From the NCBI GenBank assembly GCA_035771175.1, contig CM069593.1:46747554-46811553 (forward strand): a stretch of DNA of 64,000 bases. The letters are read 5' to 3'. Position 1 is the first letter of the stretch. Each line of letters starts with the position of its first letter. The DNA comes from Paratinospora sagittata (lineage: Eukaryota; Streptophyta; Magnoliopsida; Ranunculales; Menispermaceae). The position numbers and the translations under genes were made by a program. Positions 52,301 through 58,300 of this stretch are shown here, in pieces. The notes below the pieces were generated by a model, which was not told the DNA's origin, did no database searches, and was given only the letters and a program-made list of their open reading frames with translations.

Positions 52301-55300
52301 ACATTTTTAATACATAAAAATACCAATAAGTGACCTAACAAAATCAATCTTGTTAAGTGGGTTGATGAATTTGAAATGGTGGTTTTTGGTCTTAATTCCT
52401 TTTCTTTGTTTTAATATTTAATTTTGTGGTGACTTGCTTCTCGACCATATACTTTACTAGTTTGAATTCCACCATGCTTAATTTATTAGTTTATTATTTG
52501 AATGTATTATTTTTTTAATCTTGTTTTATAAGAGTTAACTAAAAGAGGATGGCTTTGGGAATTCTTTTAATTTATTTTTAAGTTTTTATCTTATTTCAAC
52601 TTTATTTATTTATTTTTTTGCTTCTTTTCTTCTCTTTTTGGAAAAGCATATCCCATAAACTACATAATTTGTTAGCTTGTTAAATTATTTTTTAAAATTT
52701 ATATTGCTATATTGGTTGATGAAGTTGAAAATAATACATAATTATTGATATTTTTTTGTTTTCTATTGATGAAATAACATTTTTTTACTTCTTTGTCGAA
52801 TTTTATCCAATTTCTGAATTGAAAAATAGAAATTTTATCGAATTTTGTTGAATTATTTTGACGAATTTTTGCATTTTTTATTTTACATCCACTTCGCACT
52901 TCAGTGATAAAAAAAAGGAGGAAAAAATTTGTGGAAGTTTGCCAAATTTTGGAGAATTTTTGAACCATGCTCACAATCAAGAACTACGAGAGGAAAGTTC
53001 ATTTTGGAAATCAACTGGTAATTAGAGTTCTTGGATTATCTTTTAGGTTTTGTTTAACCTCAATTAGTCACTTATGGTTTACGACTTTAATAAAGGCTTA
53101 TTACATATTCTAATGTTTGTCGTTAACCTTAAGGTCCATCGTAGTCATTTTGCAATACATCAGCCATGCTCACAATCAAGAACTACGAGAGGAAAGTTCA
53201 TTTTGGAAATCAACTGGTAATTAGAGTTCTTGGATTATCTTTTAGGTTTTGTTTAACCTCAATTAGTCACTTATGGTTTACGACTTTAATAAAGGCTTAT
53301 TACATATTCTAATGTTTGTCGTTAACCTTAAGGTCCATCGTAGTCATTTTGCAATACATCAACCATTCATCAGAAAATGCGGTGATGTCTTCAAACAAGG
53401 AAACTTGGGACAAAGTTGCTTGAACTTCTATGGCATAGTTTGGCAATATTTGAGGTTGCCTCACTAAAATGTCAGGTTTCACTTTTGGCAAAAAATTAGG
53501 GATTTTTGCTAGTATTGAATCCCAAAGAAAATTATTTGGGTCCCAACCCTCATCTTCTTTGACTAGTTGAAGTGTTTAGTGATTCTTTGGCATACAACCC
53601 CTTCTTCTAAAGGTGAAGGTGGAGCTTTTTCAATTGAAGCAAATGTTATGCTGCTTTTTCCTTTTCCAATAAGTCTGTGTTAGACTTCAGTAGGCTTAGT
53701 TGGGAAAATGTTTCACACCTTTCGGTCCCTAAACCCATTGCCATGTCTTCTACCATGAAGTTATGAACAATGACAAACCATGTCATTTAAAATGGAGAAT
53801 TAAGCACTCGAAAGGTGCTAGAAAGTGGGACAGTCTTTAATCCCTCTAATGTAGTAATGTTTTAATTCTTCTCATCAACTTCATTATTTTTCGCTAATAT
53901 TTGCTCCAACTTGGTCCTTCTGAGCTTTCTTTAATTCAGTCTTACAAATCTCCTCTGTGTATCCCATTTTTTCTCCCTTGACTAGACTTAAACTTGGTTA
54001 GGGGGATTCAATTTGTTTTTGGGAGGACCTATGGTGTGGAAACGATACTTTTTAGATTCTCTTCCCTAACTTGTATCATCTCTCTTCTTCCCACAACAAA
54101 CCCGTTATTGATTTTGTAAGAAACTTGGGGGCTTCCGTGTGTGTCTTGGGACCTTCATTTGAGAAGGATCATCCTGCCCAGAGTGGAGGTTGACCTTTCG
54201 TCTTTACTTGGGTTATTGGAGGGATGTCACCTATCTGGGGGCCATGATAGAATCTCTTGGCCATGGGGACCCGTTTGGTCTTTTCACCACCAAGTCCTTT
54301 CATTCTTCCATCATCCATGAGCCTCACGTTTCCCCTTTTTCAAATCATAGTCTAATCTATGATTATTCCTTCCATTAAAGAATTATTCCTTCCATTAAAG
54401 CAACCTATCGAAGTCCCTGGAAATTTGTGATCTCCTTACTCCCTAAAGTTTTTCCTCATGTTCAATCGATTCTTGGAGATGGAAGGACTTTCAAATTTTG
54501 GAAGGATTGTTGGCTTGGTAATTCCCCGTTAGCATACCTATTCCCTAGACTTTACCATGCCTCGCCTTTCCCTAACCATCCTATCTCCCACTTCACCTTA
54601 AACAACGACCCATTACAACCAATCCTTTGGAACTTATCCTTTCTCCCTACCCTCACAGTTGGACAACAAGCTGAGTTCGACTCCCTCCTCCCCATGCTCG
54701 CTCAGATCAAGTTTTCTCTAGGATTTGATAGATTCTCATGGAATCTTGATCATTTTGGGCACTTCTCTTGCAAATCCTTGTTTCAATTCCTTATTGATGA
54801 CCCTTTTTCCCCTACATTCCTGTTTGCCAATCTAATTTGGGAAGCTCACACTCCTTCCAAAATTAAAATGTTTGGATGGATCTTGACTCATAACAAACTA
54901 AACATGGGTGACCTTCTTCAAAGAAGATTTCCTCACATAACTTTGCTTCCTCATTGTTGTGTGTTGTGTTGTAATTATGCAAATGATGCAGACCACCTCT
55001 TCCTTAGATGTCCATTTTCTCTGCACATTTGGAGAGAATGGCATCTGATCATTGGTGACAGGTATTCTCTTCCAGCATCAATTGAGGAATGCATTTCTTC
55101 TAGACATATTCGAGGTTTGAATGGTTGGCAATCCACCATTATGAGTACGGCTTCTTGGGCGACATTGTGGACTATTTGGATGGAACGTAATCATCGAATT
55201 TTTGATGGTATTGCTAGGAATGGAGACTGTGGAATGACATTCTGATTTTGGCCAGCTCTTGGATTGGCCTTCAAGATCAATAGGGACTTCTCCATTAGGG

Positions 55301-58300
55301 AATGGGTTAGAAGTTGGGGTGACTGTCTTTTTTGAGTAGTATGGGAGCTGAGCCTCTTTGTTTTGTTTTTGCTCAGTTCAGTGTTGCTTTGTACCAAGTA
55401 CCCTCGGTACTCTCTTATTTGTATTGATTTTTCTTTGGCTTAATATATATATATTTTTATTCTCAAACAAAAAAAGCATGGTCTAATATGGAAAGCGCAT
55501 GTGCCATCTAAGGTTAAATTCTTGGGGTGAGTTGCTTATCATGGGAAGATGAACACAGGGGATAGGTTGCAAAAAAGGTTCTCATGTGTATTTATCTCCA
55601 TATTGGTGCTATCTTTGTAAAAAGGAGTCAGAGTCTGTGCGACATCTATGCTGGCATTGCCCTTTTGCTAAGGAGGTTAGGTGCAGATGGAGGACCCATT
55701 TGCCGGTTACGGGGGTTGATGAGGCAGTTGTTGGGAAAATAACCATTTTCCCATTTATGAACAATATTCAGTCACAATGGAGGTACCATTGGAAGGTGGT
55801 GTGTTTGGCAGTTTTATGGTCCTTATGGAAGGAGAGGAACAAACAGGTGTTTCTAGATGAGTTTCTCTCGGCTGCCAAAGTGTGGGAGTCTTCCCATTTA
55901 TTAGCCTCCTTTTGGGTAGCTAATAATAGTTTATCAAGAGGCTATGGGGTGGGTGATTGGATTCGGGGGTGGGGTAATTTTGTATCTATACAGGAGTGTG
56001 GTCTATACTGTTGATTATGTACAGCTTTTTTTCTTTTATCAATACATATATAAAATACCTTTTAATTTCTTTAAAAAAAAAGAATCTCTTGATCAAACTC
56101 TCCATCTATTATGCGAAGGTTGGATGTTTGTTGTGAAATATATTCTCTTGTTCATGCTTAGGTTTAGGTCTCTCCTTTTTATTCTCTCATTTTGAATAAC
56201 TCTTCCCTCTTGCAGGACACCACAATAGAAGGGGAAACAACCTTTACATGGCCACTTTGGCTGCACACAAGCATTGGTGGCAGGATTTCCTTGTATATAT
56301 CCATTTACTACGAAATGGAAAATTTATCCAATGACATTAGATACCGTACTCTCCGCATGCATTATGATTTGGAGGTAGGCTTTCAATTGTGTTAGCTTGA
56401 AAATTACAAATATAATCTGCATTTTACCTATTGTACATCTTAATGTTTCTGGTTATCATTTTTAACATAATTTTTTTTTTTTTGAAAAGAGACAAGATTA
56501 AATTATATTAATATGTAATAATGAGGAAAATACATGCGACTAGAGCAAAAGAAATGCTCACACAACCAGCCAGCACCAAGAACACAACTACAAACATCAC
56601 ATCATCAAAAAGAATTACATCAAAGCTCTACAATTCCTATACCACTCTCCAAAAGAATAGCCATTTCCTAATTTAGAAAAGCTGATCCAACCTGCAGCAG
56701 CAATCTTAGATGACTCACAAACCTCTGCAACGTCATTAGCTGAGTTTGTAAATATCCTACTATTCCTCTCACACCAGATAGCCCAAAGGACTGATGCAGA
56801 GATAATAATCCCCATCTCCTTACACCTTATATTAATCCCGACAACATGATAAAATGCAAAACAATTCTCAGAAGAAGTGGGGGCCACAAAATTGCAAGAC
56901 AGCATTCTTTCCCAATATCTCCAAATCTGAGAAGAAAAAGAACAGGAGAAGAAAAGATGATCACCCGATTCATGTCCTTGATAGCACAACACACAACAAT
57001 GAGGCGAAATGTAGCAATGGGGCATTCTTTTTTGCAGCAGCTCCAAGTTGCATAACCTGTTAAGAACCACAAGCCAGCCAAAGATTTTAATCCTATTTGG
57101 AATTGGAGCTGTCCAAATGTGATTCCAAAGGGGGGGGGGGGGGGGGGGGGGGGTAGTCATATTAGGTAGGTCCATAAGGTAATCAAAGAAAGATTTGTAG
57201 GAAAAGGTTCCGGATATATCAAGTGACCAAAGGACAGTGTCAGGCGAAGATGGGGAAAAACGAACTGAGTTAATTCTAGTTAACATAGGTCCAATTTCAT
57301 TAAGTTCTCTAGATGTAAGATTCCTAGGGAAGCCAAAGTTCCAGGTGGGTTGGTCGAGTGGGTTTGAAGGGTAATGGGTGAGGTAGTTGATGATATGAGC
57401 ATTGGGATTAGGCTTTTGATGAACTCAAAAGCCTAATATTCGCAAGTCAGGTGAATTATCCAATATAGCTTTTATTACTAATATCAGTTTCAGTCATTAT
57501 TTATTAAGCGTACTTGTACATTATAAATTTAAGAGAAGTGTTTTCTCTTACTCTACCCTAAACCTTAAATTCCTAGATGCTCAATTCTACCATATAACAA
57601 TGTTGTCAAGGCATTGATTAATCTATGTCATAAGTGTTTTAAACCTCTAATAGCCTAAGCGGTTCTCAATGCAGGTTGTAAAGTTGTCAAGGTGTCAATG
57701 CATAGGTGTTGAAAAGAATATTTATGTATTAACTCCTCTTTAAGTAAAAATAATATATTAATTTTACACACACACATACATGTACAAAGACTCATATTTG
57801 ACAAAGCCACCTCTTCAATGCAATTTCTCCTATTTCCCCATAGGCATAAACCAATGGGTTCTCAGAAGGGGATTAGAGAACCATCTCATTGATTAAAATA
57901 CAAGCGTTAAGTGAGGACGAGTATACGTACATACATACACACACACACACACAACTAAATTAAAGTAATGGCCTCATCAGTATAATATATATGGGATTAT
58001 AGATGACTTGCATAAATCTCAACTTTTTTATTCGCTTGTGGAGTGGACTAATTACACTTGCTCTAGTTGTACTATTCTTGATTCTTGAAGCTTCCAACAT
58101 GCTAAGTTGATATTTATAATGTGTGTCTAGCAGATCAACCTGTTTTTATCATAATAACGATTTGTCCTTTTGTACACCAGTTTATACTGATGTGGGTCCT
58201 AGTGGTACATACTTTTGTTAATGATCCCAGCACTTCCTTTGCAAAACCTGTTACTGTAACTGTGCGGTAAACTAAGGAATTGTAAAAAAAAATTACTTCT

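Noticed and set aside
54427..55245. A host gene of 272 residues
   Set aside because: The frame is the zf-RVT end of an L1, flanked by a target duplication and A-rich tail.
56615..57286. A host gene of 223 residues on the minus strand
   Set aside because: Same L1 zf-RVT signature and a poly(A) tail at the left end.
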